This document shows, piece after piece, positions 1-7,184 of a stretch of DNA of 7,546 bases. The position numbers and the translations under genes were made by a program. Source of the DNA: Deltaproteobacteria bacterium (GTDB taxonomy: Bacteria > Desulfobacterota > Deferrisomatia > Deferrisomatales > Deferrisomataceae); the NCBI GenBank assembly GCA_013152215.1, contig JAADGT010000168.1, forward strand, positions 1 to 7,546, written 5' to 3'. The notes under the pieces were generated by a model. The model saw only the letters and a list, made by a program, of their open reading frames with translations. It had not been told where the DNA came from and made no database searches. Each line of letters starts with the position of its first letter. The stretch's first letter is position 1.

Positions 1-366
1 GCCCTGGGGTTCGCCTTGGGCATGGAGCGGCTGGGGCTCCTGCTGGACCCCGAGGCGGCCCCTGCCCCGGCGCCCACGGCCTACTGGGTGACCCGGGGGC
101 CAGAGGCCGCCGCCCGGGCCCTGGCCCTGCGACGGGAGCTGGCGGCCCGCGGGGTGGGCAGCACGATGGACCTGGCCGCCCGCAGCTTCAAGGCCCAGAT
201 GCGTGCGGCCGACCGCAGCGGGGCCCGGTTCGCGCTGATCCTGGCCGAGGACGAGATGGCCGCCGGCACGGTGACCGTTAAGGACCTCTCCACCGGCAAC
301 CAGGAAACCGTGGCGGCCGGCGAACTGATCTCGTATCTTATGGGCCACATCGCCACCCCCTCCTGA
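1..366 (+). CDS. hisS: Histidyl-tRNA synthetase, C-terminal part (5' end outside window)
   Basis: This is the last 121 codons of a gene that begins before the window, open from base 1 and ending at TGA 364-366. The first residues read ALGFALGMERLGLLL, which matches class II motif 3 of histidyl-tRNA synthetase (GFA-x-G-x-ERL), where the arginine contacts ATP. The rest fits the C-terminal HGTP anticodon-binding domain: an alternating strand/helix pattern containing YWVTRG, a helix rich in RRELAARG, then SFKAQMRAADRSGARFALILAEDE and a typical ending with TVTVKDLSTGNQETV. The enzyme charges tRNA-His in the cytoplasm. A small cytochrome gene starts 18 bp downstream and aspS follows; hisS-aspS proximity is common in bacteria, which supports the call. 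The ATG and TTG codons near the left edge are internal and are not starts. Confidence 0.93.
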   Translation, partial: ALGFALGMERLGLLLDPEAAPAPAPTAYWVTRGPEAAARALALRRELAARGVGSTMDLAARSFKAQMRAADRSGARFALILAEDEMAAGTVTVKDLSTGNQETVAAGELISYLMGHIATPS

Positions 367-384
367 CCCCCCAGGGAGACAACG

Positions 385-771
385 ATGACCCACCGACGAT
401 TCCGAGTGCTCGGCTCGGCCGCGTTCGCCGTGGCGGCGATCCTGGTCGTCACCTGCGCGCCGGCAACCGCCGGGAGCTGCGTGGACGGGGGCTGCCACCA
501 GGACCTCATGGCGCCCCAGTTCCTCCACGGCCCCGTGGCGGCCGAACAGGCGGGGGCGCCGGGGTGCGTGTCGTGTCACGTGCCCGCGGGCCCGACCTGC
601 ACCGCCAAGAAGGCCGGGAAGTTCCGGTTCAAGACCAAGCCGGCCCGGCTGTGCCTGCTGTGCCACGAGCGGGGAACCGGAACCCAGCACACCAAGGCGG
701 GCGGCCGCTGCCTCTCGTGCCATGATCCCCACGGAAGCCAAAAGAGCTACAAACTGATGCGGGCCGGGTAG
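385..771 (+). CDS. Small exported tetrahaem c-type cytochrome (doubled-CXXCH type)
   Basis: A 128-residue protein with an N-terminal signal peptide: basic MTHRRFR, hydrophobic residues about 9-25, and a likely signal peptidase I site after ATA at 27-29. The mature part has four haem c attachment sites: CVDGGCH at 32-38 (a CX4CH form), CVSCH at 61-65, CLLCH at 90-94 and CLSCH at 109-113. Extra histidines (H48, H102, H116) could be distal ligands, and C-terminal CLSCHDPHGS is typical of doubled-CXXCH domains. It should be a periplasmic electron carrier or a subunit of a larger multihaem complex; its partner cannot be told from the sequence. An AGGGAGA Shine-Dalgarno at 373-379 sits just ahead of the ATG. 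It lies 18 bp after hisS and about 100 bp before aspS, an unexpected place for a cytochrome. Cys24 follows VVT, a poor lipobox, so a lipoprotein is unlikely. Confidence 0.88.
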   Translation: MTHRRFRVLGSAAFAVAAILVVTCAPATAGSCVDGGCHQDLMAPQFLHGPVAAEQAGAPGCVSCHVPAGPTCTAKKAGKFRFKTKPARLCLLCHERGTGTQHTKAGGRCLSCHDPHGSQKSYKLMRAG

Positions 772-781
772 CCCCGGCGTT

Positions 782-797
782 CCCGAGCGTGCTCGGG
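782..797 (+). other. GC hairpin between the cytochrome gene and aspS
   Basis: CCCGAG and CTCGGG form a perfect 6-bp stem around a CGTG loop, starting 10 bp after the cytochrome stop. There is no following T-run, so it is not a standard intrinsic terminator. It could protect a processed 3' end or slow transcription before aspS. The rest of the roughly 97-bp gap to the aspS start shows no convincing promoter. Confidence 0.35.
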
Positions 798-853
798 GCC
801 CCGTCCGGCCTGGAGCCGACCGGCGGCCGCCGATGCCGAGCCGCTTCACCGCC

Positions 854-859
854 AAGGAG
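854..859 (+). promoter_or_regulatory. Shine-Dalgarno that sets the aspS start at GTG 869
   Basis: AAGGAG ends 9 nt before GTG 869-871. An in-frame ATG at 833 would give 12 extra residues but has only GC-rich sequence without a ribosome binding site before it. The next ATG (881) is also poorly placed. GTG 869 is therefore the best start. Confidence 0.75.
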
Positions 860-868
860 AGTCCTGCC

Positions 869-2667
<1,799 letters not shown>

Positions 2668-2671
<4 letters not shown>

Positions 2672-2696
2672 CCCGGTATGCAGCGGCTGGTATTTT
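2668..2696 (+). promoter_or_regulatory. Sigma70-like promoter of the Rrf2-family gene
   Basis: TTGACC (2668-2673) and TATTTT (2691-2696) are separated by exactly 17 bp, close to the sigma70 consensus in a background of very high GC. The expected start of transcription is near 2703, leaving a leader of about 30 nt before the ATG at 2733. The -35 hexamer overlaps the aspS stop codon TGA (2669-2671), so the regulator can be transcribed separately from aspS. I found no clear IscR-type operator around it. Confidence 0.7.
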
Positions 2697-2732
2697 CGCA
2701 CATCCATATCGGGAACCGACGAGGTGCAGACC

Positions 2733-3206
2733 ATGAAACTCACAACGAAGAGCAGGTACGGCGTTCGGGCGGTCTTTGATATCGCCTACCATGCGGGCGG
2801 CCTTCCCGCGCAGATCAAGGACATCTCGGACCGCCAACAGATCAGCCCCCGCTATCTGGAGCAGATCTTCCAAAAGCTCAAGAAGGCCGGGATCCTGGGG
2901 AGCAAGCGGGGTCCCCGCGGGGGCTACTTCCTGCTGAAGAAGCCGAGCGAGATCACCCTGTACGACATCGTCACCTGCACCGAGGGTCCCATCGAGCTGG
3001 TGTTCTGCGTCAGCGACATCGACGACGAGTGCGCGGCCCCGCCTTGCGAACGCAAGCCCCAGTGTGTGGCCAGCCCGATGTGGAAGGAGATCGGGGACAA
3101 GATCGCTGACATCTTCCGGAGCACCACGATCCAGGACCTGTGTCAGAGGGCCGAGGAGCTGGGCATCCAGCGCCAGCTGGACGCCCGGTTCATGTACTAC
3201 ATCTAG
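2733..3206 (+). CDS. Rrf2-family transcriptional regulator with a cysteine cluster
   Basis: A 157-residue Rrf2 protein. The N-terminal winged helix-turn-helix (about 1-80) has the family pattern: MKLTTKSRYGVRAVFDIA, then ISPRYLEQIFQKLKKAGIL and SKRGPRGGYFL, the recognition helix and wing. After it lie C92, C100, C105 and C111, close in position to the three cysteines that bind the iron-sulfur cluster in IscR (residues 92, 98 and 104 in E. coli), followed by the dimerisation helix. It probably binds DNA and senses iron-sulfur, redox or nitrosative state through a cluster. The start chosen is ATG 2733, 8 nt after a GAGG; GTG 2724 lies on that ribosome binding site. No isc or suf genes follow; gap is next, behind a terminator. 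The specific subfamily (IscR, NsrR, RsrR or another) cannot be assigned here. Confidence 0.9.
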   Translation: MKLTTKSRYGVRAVFDIAYHAGGLPAQIKDISDRQQISPRYLEQIFQKLKKAGILGSKRGPRGGYFLLKKPSEITLYDIVTCTEGPIELVFCVSDIDDECAAPPCERKPQCVASPMWKEIGDKIADIFRSTTIQDLCQRAEELGIQRQLDARFMYYI

Positions 3207-3259
3207 GGCCAGCCCGCTCGGCCCCCGCTCCGTTCGGAGGAGGCCCTTGTCGCGCCCCG

Positions 3260-3292
3260 TCCGCCCCGGAATGCCCGGGGCGGAGTCGTTTT
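3260..3292 (+). terminator. Intrinsic-like terminator between the Rrf2 gene and gap
   Basis: A perfect 10-bp GC-rich stem (3260-3269 with 3275-3284) encloses the loop AATGC. Five bases later comes a short TTTT run (3289-3292). The T-tract is short, so termination may be partial. It ends 15 bp before the gap start codon, and could also lie in the leader of a read-through gap transcript. Confidence 0.6.
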
Positions 3293-3307
3293 GGTGTGAG
3301 GAGTTCC

Positions 3308-4312
3308 ATGGCCATTCGCATCGCCATCCACGGCTTCGGCCGGATCGGCCGCAGCGCGTTCCGGGCCGCGTGGGAACGGGCCGGCGTGGAGATCGCCGCC
3401 GTATCCGACCGGGAGGACCCCCGGGCCCTGGGGCACCTGCTCCAGTACGACACGGTCCACGGTCGGTTCCGGGGCACGGTGGAGGCCGGGACCGACCGGC
3501 TCCAGGTGGAGGGTCGGCAGATCCCGTTCGTGCGGGCCGACGATCCGCGCCGCTGCCCCTGGGCCGACCTGGGTGTGGACCTGGTGCTCGAATGCACGGG
3601 CCGCAACACCGTGCGGGACCGGGCCGCCCGGCACCTTGAGGCCGGCGCCCGGTGGGTGGTCGTGTCGGCGCCCGCGGACGGAGCCGACCTCACCGTGGTG
3701 CTGGGGGTCAACGACCACCTGCTCGACCCCGAGCGGCACCGAATCGTGAGCAATGCCTCGTGCACCACCAACTGCCTGGCTCCGATCCTCAAGGTGCTCC
3801 ACCAGGGGTTCGGGGTCCGGCGGGGGTTGGTGACCACCGTGCACAGCTACACCAACGACCAGAAGCTCCTGGACTCGCCCCACCCCGACCTGCGCCGGGC
3901 CCGGGCGGCCGGGGTGTCGATGGTGCCCACCACCACGGGAGCGGCCCGGGCCGTGGGGCTGGTGCTTCCGGAGCTGGCCGACCGCCTGGACGGGGTCTCG
4001 GTGCGGGTGCCCACCCCCGACGTATCCCTGGCCGACATCACCGTGGCACTGGAAGCCCGGGCGACGGCCGACGAGGTGAATGCCGAGCTGCGGCGGGCCG
4101 CCGAAGGCCCCCTGCGGGGCATCCTGGCCTACACCGAGGAGCCGCTGGTGTCCGTGGACCACGTGGGCAGCCCCTTCTCGGCCGTGGTGGACGGGCCCCA
4201 GACCCGGATGGTGGGCGGTGACTTCGTGAAGCTCCAGGCCTGGTACGACAACGAGTGGGGGTACGCCAACCGGCTAGTGGACCTAGCATTACGGTTCCCG
4301 GGGGGGCGGTAG
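3308..4312 (+). CDS. gap: Glyceraldehyde-3-phosphate dehydrogenase, type I, probably NAD-dependent
   Basis: A 334-residue protein of normal GAPDH length. It opens with the dinucleotide-binding loop HGFGRIGR (8-15); D34 at the end of the second strand is the residue that favours NAD over NADP. The catalytic motif SNASCTTNC places the nucleophile at C152, and TTVHSYTNDQ places the active-site base at H179. Further family signatures are PHPDLRRARAAGVSMVPTTT, GAARAVGLVLPEL and the C-terminal WYDNEWGYANR. It catalyses the oxidative phosphorylation of glyceraldehyde-3-phosphate in glycolysis, or the reverse in gluconeogenesis. GAGGAG (3298-3303) precedes the ATG with a short 4-nt spacer. No pgk or tpi follows; instead the 3' end runs into the convergent perR gene, overlapping it by 24 bp. 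No separate gap promoter was recognised. Confidence 0.96.
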   Translation: MAIRIAIHGFGRIGRSAFRAAWERAGVEIAAVSDREDPRALGHLLQYDTVHGRFRGTVEAGTDRLQVEGRQIPFVRADDPRRCPWADLGVDLVLECTGRNTVRDRAARHLEAGARWVVVSAPADGADLTVVLGVNDHLLDPERHRIVSNASCTTNCLAPILKVLHQGFGVRRGLVTTVHSYTNDQKLLDSPHPDLRRARAAGVSMVPTTTGAARAVGLVLPELADRLDGVSVRVPTPDVSLADITVALEARATADEVNAELRRAAEGPLRGILAYTEEPLVSVDHVGSPFSAVVDGPQTRMVGGDFVKLQAWYDNEWGYANRLVDLALRFPGGR

Positions 4313-4777
4313 ACTCGAAGAGGATTCCCCGGACTCGGCCGCGCATTTGGGGCACAACCCCCAGATCTCCACCCGCCGCCCCTCCACGGTTCCCCAGGCG
4401 CCCGGCTCGATGGGCGGGGACATGCGGTCGAACTCGGGCCACCGGAAGTCCCTGATCTCCCGGCACCGCCGGCAGATCAGGTGGTGATGGGAGGTGGGGT
4501 CCGCGTCGTACCGGACCGCAGGCCCTCCGGGCTGGACCCGGGCGATCAGCCCCATCCGCTCGAACGCGGCCAGGGCCCGGTACACGGTGTCCATCGACAC
4601 CGTGGGCAGCCTCGGGCGAACCCGGCCGTACACCTCTTCCACCGTGGGATGCCCCGGCTCCTTGGTCAGCGCGCGGAGGATCTCCAACCGCTGGTGGGTC
4701 AGCTTGAACCCGTGGCGACGGCACACCTCCTGGAGCCGCTCCATGTTGGCGTGGACGCCGTCGCCGGGGATGCTCAC
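4289..4777 (-). CDS. perR: PerR-type peroxide-sensing regulator of the Fur family
   Basis: A 162-residue Fur-superfamily repressor. The winged-helix domain (about 12-90) includes KLTHQRLEILRAL, HPTVEEVYGRV and TVSMDTVYRAL. The structural zinc site is complete: C102-x2-C105 and C142-x2-C145. The five regulatory metal ligands known from Bacillus subtilis PerR (H37, D85, H91, H93, D104) all have counterparts at the same spacing: H43, D91, H97, H99 and D110. D110, in IRDF, is the position that is aspartate in PerR and glutamate in Fur, so PerR is preferred. H43 or H99 would be the oxidisable histidines. The GTG start (4775-4777) overlaps the fprA stop as GTGA; an internal ATG at 4742-4744 would give 151 residues. 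The C-terminal tail after C145 is short, Ser/Pro-rich and partly antisense to gap. Confidence 0.9.
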   Translation of the reverse strand: MSIPGDGVHANMERLQEVCRRHGFKLTHQRLEILRALTKEPGHPTVEEVYGRVRPRLPTVSMDTVYRALAAFERMGLIARVQPGGPAVRYDADPTSHHHLICRRCREIRDFRWPEFDRMSPPIEPGAWGTVEGRRVEIWGLCPKCAAESGESSSSLPPPREP

Positions 4778-5991
4778 GGCGTCGCCTCCTCCTTGCCCAT
4801 GAGGGCCCGGGCGAAGTCCCGGCCGAACCGCTCCCCCCGCTCCAGGTCGGCGTCGCTGGGGGCCCCTACGAACTCGAACGGCTCGAGCACCTGGTCCCAG
4901 CGCAAGGTCTCGAACCACCGCTCCAGCTCCCTCTGGGCCCCCCCGCTCCACCCGTAGCTGCCGAACCGGGCTACCTTCTTGGCACGCACGGCCTTACGAC
5001 CGGCCATGTCCAGCACGTGGGCCATGGGCGGGAACAGCCCGGCCTCGTAGGTGGGCGCCCCGATCAGAACCCCCGACCGGACCCACAGGGACGGCAGGAC
5101 GTAGCTCACGTGGGCTCGGGTCACATCGAAGATCTCCACCGGCACCCCCTCGGCCGAAACCCCCTGGGCCACCGCGTTCATCACCGCCTCTGTGTTGCCG
5201 TACATGGACCCGTACAGCAGGGTCACGCCGGGCTCCCCAGCCCCCCCCGCGTACCGGGCCCACCGTTCGTACAACCCGACGATGCGCCCCGGGTCCTTCC
5301 GCCAGATCAGGCCGTGGGACGGCGCGATCACCTCCACGGGAACCTCGGCGAGCTTGGCGATCGCCTTCAGCACCATGGGGCTGAACTTGGCCACGATGTT
5401 CACGTAGTACCGCAGTGCCTCCTCCTCGTATTCGGCCAGGTCGGGGCACTGGTCGTCGAACACCCCCCCGCGCAACGCGCCGTACCCGCCGAAAGCGTCG
5501 CAGGAGAACAGCACCCGCTCCGACTCCTCGAGGGTCATCATGGTCTCGGGCCAGTGAACGAACGGGGTCGAGAAAAACCGCAGGCTCCGGTTCCCCAAAG
5601 AGAGGGCCTCGCCGTCGGCCACGGCCCGCACGTTTCTGCGGATCCCATAGAACGAGTCCAGCAGGGCCACGGTCTTGTCCGTGCCCAAGATCGTGACCTG
5701 GGGCGCGATCCTGAGCAGGGTCCGCAGCAGGCCGGAATGGTCGGGCTCCATGTGGTTGATCACCACGAAGTCCAGGGACCCCGGCTCGGCCACGGCCGCC
5801 ACCTGATCCAGGAACTCGTCCACCTTGATGGCCTTGGCCAGGTCCACCACGGCCGTCCGCTCCCCGCGAACCAGGTACGCGTTGTACGACACCCCCCCGG
5901 GGGTGATCGGCCACAACCCCTCGAACAGGTCCGTGGTGCGGTCGTTCACGCCGATCCAAAAGATCCCGTCTCGGATTTTCACGGGAGGCAT
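4774..5991 (-). CDS. fprA: Flavo-diiron protein (rubredoxin:oxygen oxidoreductase type)
   Basis: A 405-residue class A flavo-diiron protein. The N-terminal metallo-beta-lactamase-like domain (about 1-250) carries the diiron ligands in full: H80, E82 and D84 in NHMEPDHSG, H146 in FVHWPE, D165 in CDAFGG and H226 in PSHGLIW, the same order as in Desulfovibrio ROO. The C-terminal flavodoxin domain (about 256-400) has the FMN phosphate loop YGSMYGNTEA and the APTYEAGLFPP stretch. There is no fused rubredoxin, so electrons must come from a separate rubredoxin or similar donor, not seen here. The reaction is four-electron reduction of O2 to water, and in some members NO to N2O, in the cytoplasm of anaerobes. 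AAAAGGAG lies 5 nt before the ATG. It is coupled to perR downstream; rbr lies upstream on the same strand across a palindromic repeat. Confidence 0.95.
   Translation of the reverse strand: MPPVKIRDGIFWIGVNDRTTDLFEGLWPITPGGVSYNAYLVRGERTAVVDLAKAIKVDEFLDQVAAVAEPGSLDFVVINHMEPDHSGLLRTLLRIAPQVTILGTDKTVALLDSFYGIRRNVRAVADGEALSLGNRSLRFFSTPFVHWPETMMTLEESERVLFSCDAFGGYGALRGGVFDDQCPDLAEYEEEALRYYVNIVAKFSPMVLKAIAKLAEVPVEVIAPSHGLIWRKDPGRIVGLYERWARYAGGAGEPGVTLLYGSMYGNTEAVMNAVAQGVSAEGVPVEIFDVTRAHVSYVLPSLWVRSGVLIGAPTYEAGLFPPMAHVLDMAGRKAVRAKKVARFGSYGWSGGAQRELERWFETLRWDQVLEPFEFVGAPSDADLERGERFGRDFARALMGKEEATP
4785..4789 (-). promoter_or_regulatory. Ribosome binding site for perR inside the fprA 3' end
   Basis: On the minus strand the sequence GGAGG lies 7 nt before the GTG start of perR, inside the last codons of fprA. 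With the GTGA stop/start overlap this indicates translational coupling and supports the 162-residue form over the internal ATG. Confidence 0.65.
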
Positions 5992-6008
5992 GACAACTCC
6001 TTTTCGTT

Positions 6009-6021
6009 GGGCCTTCGGCCC
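6009..6021 (-). other. GC hairpin just upstream of the fprA ribosome binding site
   Basis: GGGCCTTCGGCCC folds into a 5-bp stem with a 3-base loop. It ends 4 bp before the AAAAGGAG of fprA (5997-6004) and is the outer tip of the large palindromic repeat. The same 13 bases, inverted, form the other tip at 6474-6486. With no T-run it is not an obvious terminator; it might stabilise the fprA message or hinder ribosome access. Confidence 0.55.
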
Positions 6022-6024
6022 GCT

Positions 6025-6063
6025 GGAATGCTCAAAAGCTGGAAGCTAGAAAGCTAGAAGGCT
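6025..6063 (-). repeat. Degenerate tandem array of 8-bp units, fprA end of the palindrome
   Basis: On the minus strand five units are seen: AGCCTTCT, AGCTTTCT, AGCTTCC (one base short), AGCTTTTG and AGCATTCC. They are followed by AGCGGGCC, which begins the terminal hairpin. It is the inverted counterpart of the array at 6423-6470. Confidence 0.7.
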
Positions 6064-6422
6064 TAAAAACCTCCCGGGTTCCAGCACGTTCTAGGTTCTA
6101 GGAACCTTCATGCCTCTTCTCCTTCACATCACGATCTCGGGGAGCAAGGGGCCTGGTTCCCGCTAGGCGGCCTAACGGCTCCCGAGCCTCGGCTCCAAGG
6201 CTTCGGAGGCATGGGGCCTGCTGGAGAGCCGCGTGCGGCCGTATCAGGGGCCAGAATTCAGAGGACAGTAGACAGGAGAACTCCGGAGCGCTTTTCCCCT
6301 GTCTTCCGTCCACCGACTCCTGATTCCTGGAATGCAGGCCCCTTGCCCCCCGAAACGGTGAGGCGAAGGCGAAGAGGGGCAACGATGCCTGGAACGCATC
6401 GGAATCCGGGAGGTTTTTTTCG

Positions 6423-6470
6423 AGCTTCCCAGCCTTCCAGCCTTCCAGCCTCCCAGCTTCCTAGCGTCCT
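6423..6470 (+). repeat. Tandem array of six 8-bp units, rbr end of the palindrome
   Basis: Six units in exact 8-bp register: AGCTTCCC, AGCCTTCC, AGCCTTCC, AGCCTCCC, AGCTTCCT and AGCGTCCT, followed by AGCGGGCC leading into the terminal hairpin. The consensus is roughly AGCYTYCY. It is too short and too regular to be a CRISPR array. Confidence 0.85.
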
Positions 6471-6490
6471 AGCGGGCCGAAGGCCCCAAG

Positions 6491-7066
6491 TTACCAGGCC
6501 TCGGCCAGGATCTCGAAGTGGGCCTGGGGGTGGGCGCACGAGGGGCACTCCTCCGGGGCCTCGGTGCCCTCGTGGAGGTACCCGCAGTTCCGGCACCGCC
6601 ACACCACCGGCTCGTCCCGCCGGAACACCCGGCCGGCCTCCACATTGGCCGCCAGGGCCCGGTAGCGCTCCTCGTGGTGCTTCTCGGCCACCGCGATCGC
6701 CAGGAACACGTCCGCGATCTCGTCGAACCCCTCCTCCCGGGCCACCCGGGCGAACTCGGGGTACATCTGGGTGTGCTCGTAGTTCTCGCCGGCGGCCGCG
6801 GCCCGCAGGTTCTCCAGGGTGGACCCGATCACCCCGGCCGGGAAGGCGGCCTGCACCTCCACCTCGCCGCCCTCCAGGAACTTGAACAGCCGCTTCGCGT
6901 GCTCCTTCTCCTGATCCGCCGTCTCCTGAAAGATCGCCGAGATCTGGACGAACCCCTCCTTCTTGGCCTTGCTCGCGAAGTAGGTGTACCGGTTGCGGGC
7001 CTGAGACTCGCCGCAGAACGCCGTGAGAAGGTTCTTCTCGGTGCGGGTTCCCTTGATCGACGCCAT
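6491..7066 (-). CDS. rbr: Rubrerythrin
   Basis: A 191-residue protein, the usual rubrerythrin length. The N-terminal ferritin-like four-helix domain has both diiron half-sites: E20, the E53-x2-H56 pair in DQEKEHA, E94 and E97 in GENYEH, and the E128-x2-H131 pair in AEKHHEERY. The C-terminal rubredoxin-like domain binds one iron through C158-x2-C161 and C174-x2-C177 (WRCRNCGY and ECPSCAHP). It reduces hydrogen peroxide to water in the cytoplasm, with electrons from rubredoxin or NAD(P)H-linked donors. The ATG at 7064-7066 is preceded by AGGAGG with a 6-nt spacer, which rejects the longer reading frame upstream. A sigma70-like promoter lies about 60 bp upstream. It shares its strand with fprA and perR, and PerR is the obvious candidate regulator. 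Confidence 0.97.
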   Translation of the reverse strand: MASIKGTRTEKNLLTAFCGESQARNRYTYFASKAKKEGFVQISAIFQETADQEKEHAKRLFKFLEGGEVEVQAAFPAGVIGSTLENLRAAAAGENYEHTQMYPEFARVAREEGFDEIADVFLAIAVAEKHHEERYRALAANVEAGRVFRRDEPVVWRCRNCGYLHEGTEAPEECPSCAHPQAHFEILAEAW

Positions 7067-7085
7067 GGTGTTCCTCCTGTGGTTG

Positions 7086-7099
7086 GGCCCGGCCGGGCC
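7086..7099. other. Perfect 14-bp GC palindrome in the rbr leader
   Basis: GGCCCGGCCGGGCC is its own reverse complement and lies 7 bp upstream of the rbr Shine-Dalgarno (7073-7078). In RNA it can form a 5-bp stem with a 4-base loop. It could be a leader hairpin or a protein site, but in DNA this GC-rich it may be chance. Confidence 0.4.
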
Positions 7100-7122
7100 G
7101 GGCAGGTGATGGTCCGGAGGCA

Positions 7123-7150
7123 ATCCTACCCCGGAATAATCCCTAGTCAA
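7123..7150 (-). promoter_or_regulatory. Sigma70-like promoter of rbr with a possible operator in its spacer
   Basis: On the minus strand TTGACT (7150-7145) and TAGGAT (7128-7123) are 16 bp apart, placing transcription start near 7115 and giving a leader of about 50 nt. The spacer contains GGGATTATTCC, an 11-bp near-palindrome of the form GGnATnATnCC, the only AT-containing dyad in the region. Its position between -35 and -10 would suit a PerR or Fur-family operator, but it does not match the Bacillus PerR box closely. Confidence 0.6.
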
Positions 7151-7164
7151 GAAAATTTCCTACA

Positions 7165-7183
7165 TACCTTCCATGTACCTTCC
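7165..7183. repeat. Pair of TACCTTCC direct repeats upstream of the rbr promoter
   Basis: TACCTTCC occurs at 7165-7172 and 7176-7183. The 11-bp period is one helical turn, and the pair lies 14 bp upstream of the rbr -35 hexamer. This could be a tandem activator site. It may instead be debris from the neighbouring pyrimidine-rich repeat family. Confidence 0.35.
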
Positions 7184-7184
7184 G

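Larger units (their letters stand above)
6009..6486. repeat. 478-bp imperfect palindromic repeat filling the rbr-fprA spacer
   Basis: The two halves are inverted, diverged copies of one another. Reading inward from each end, both show GGGCCTTCGGCCCGCT, an array of about 8 bp units, an A-run followed by AACCTCCCGG (6068-6077; inverted near 6404-6413), a pyrimidine-rich stretch with CCTCTTC, and TCGGGG-x-GCAAGGGGCCTG. At the centre a second imperfect inverted repeat pairs CCAGAATTCAGAGGACAG (from 6251) with sequence ending in CTGATTCCTGG (6330). No ORF inside it looks like a protein, and there is no transposase. It reaches from 4 bp beyond the fprA ribosome binding site to 4 bp from the rbr stop codon. 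This is the only gene-free stretch above 300 bp other than the right end of the window. Confidence 0.75.

Noticed and set aside
833..868. Longer aspS start at ATG 833
   Set aside because: No Shine-Dalgarno before it, whereas GTG 869 has AAGGAG at 9 nt, and AspRS homologues begin near this second start.
2724..2732. GTG 2724 as start of the Rrf2 gene
   Set aside because: The GTG overlaps the GAGG ribosome binding site of ATG 2733, and Rrf2 proteins characteristically begin MKLTTKSRYG.
3203..4162. 319-codon minus-strand frame opposite gap
   Set aside because: Shadow frame of gap with no recognisable motif and no start signal.
6009..6021. Hairpins at 6009-6021 and 6474-6486 as intrinsic terminators for rbr
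   Set aside because: Stems are only 5 bp and neither is followed by a T-run in the direction of transcription.
6098..6382. 94-codon minus-strand frame inside the 478-bp palindrome
   Set aside because: It lies wholly in repeat sequence with inverted symmetry and has no domain. The third repeat copy does not appear to keep a matching frame.
6423..6470. CRISPR-like array
   Set aside because: Units are 8 bp and contiguous without spacers, and no cas gene is present.
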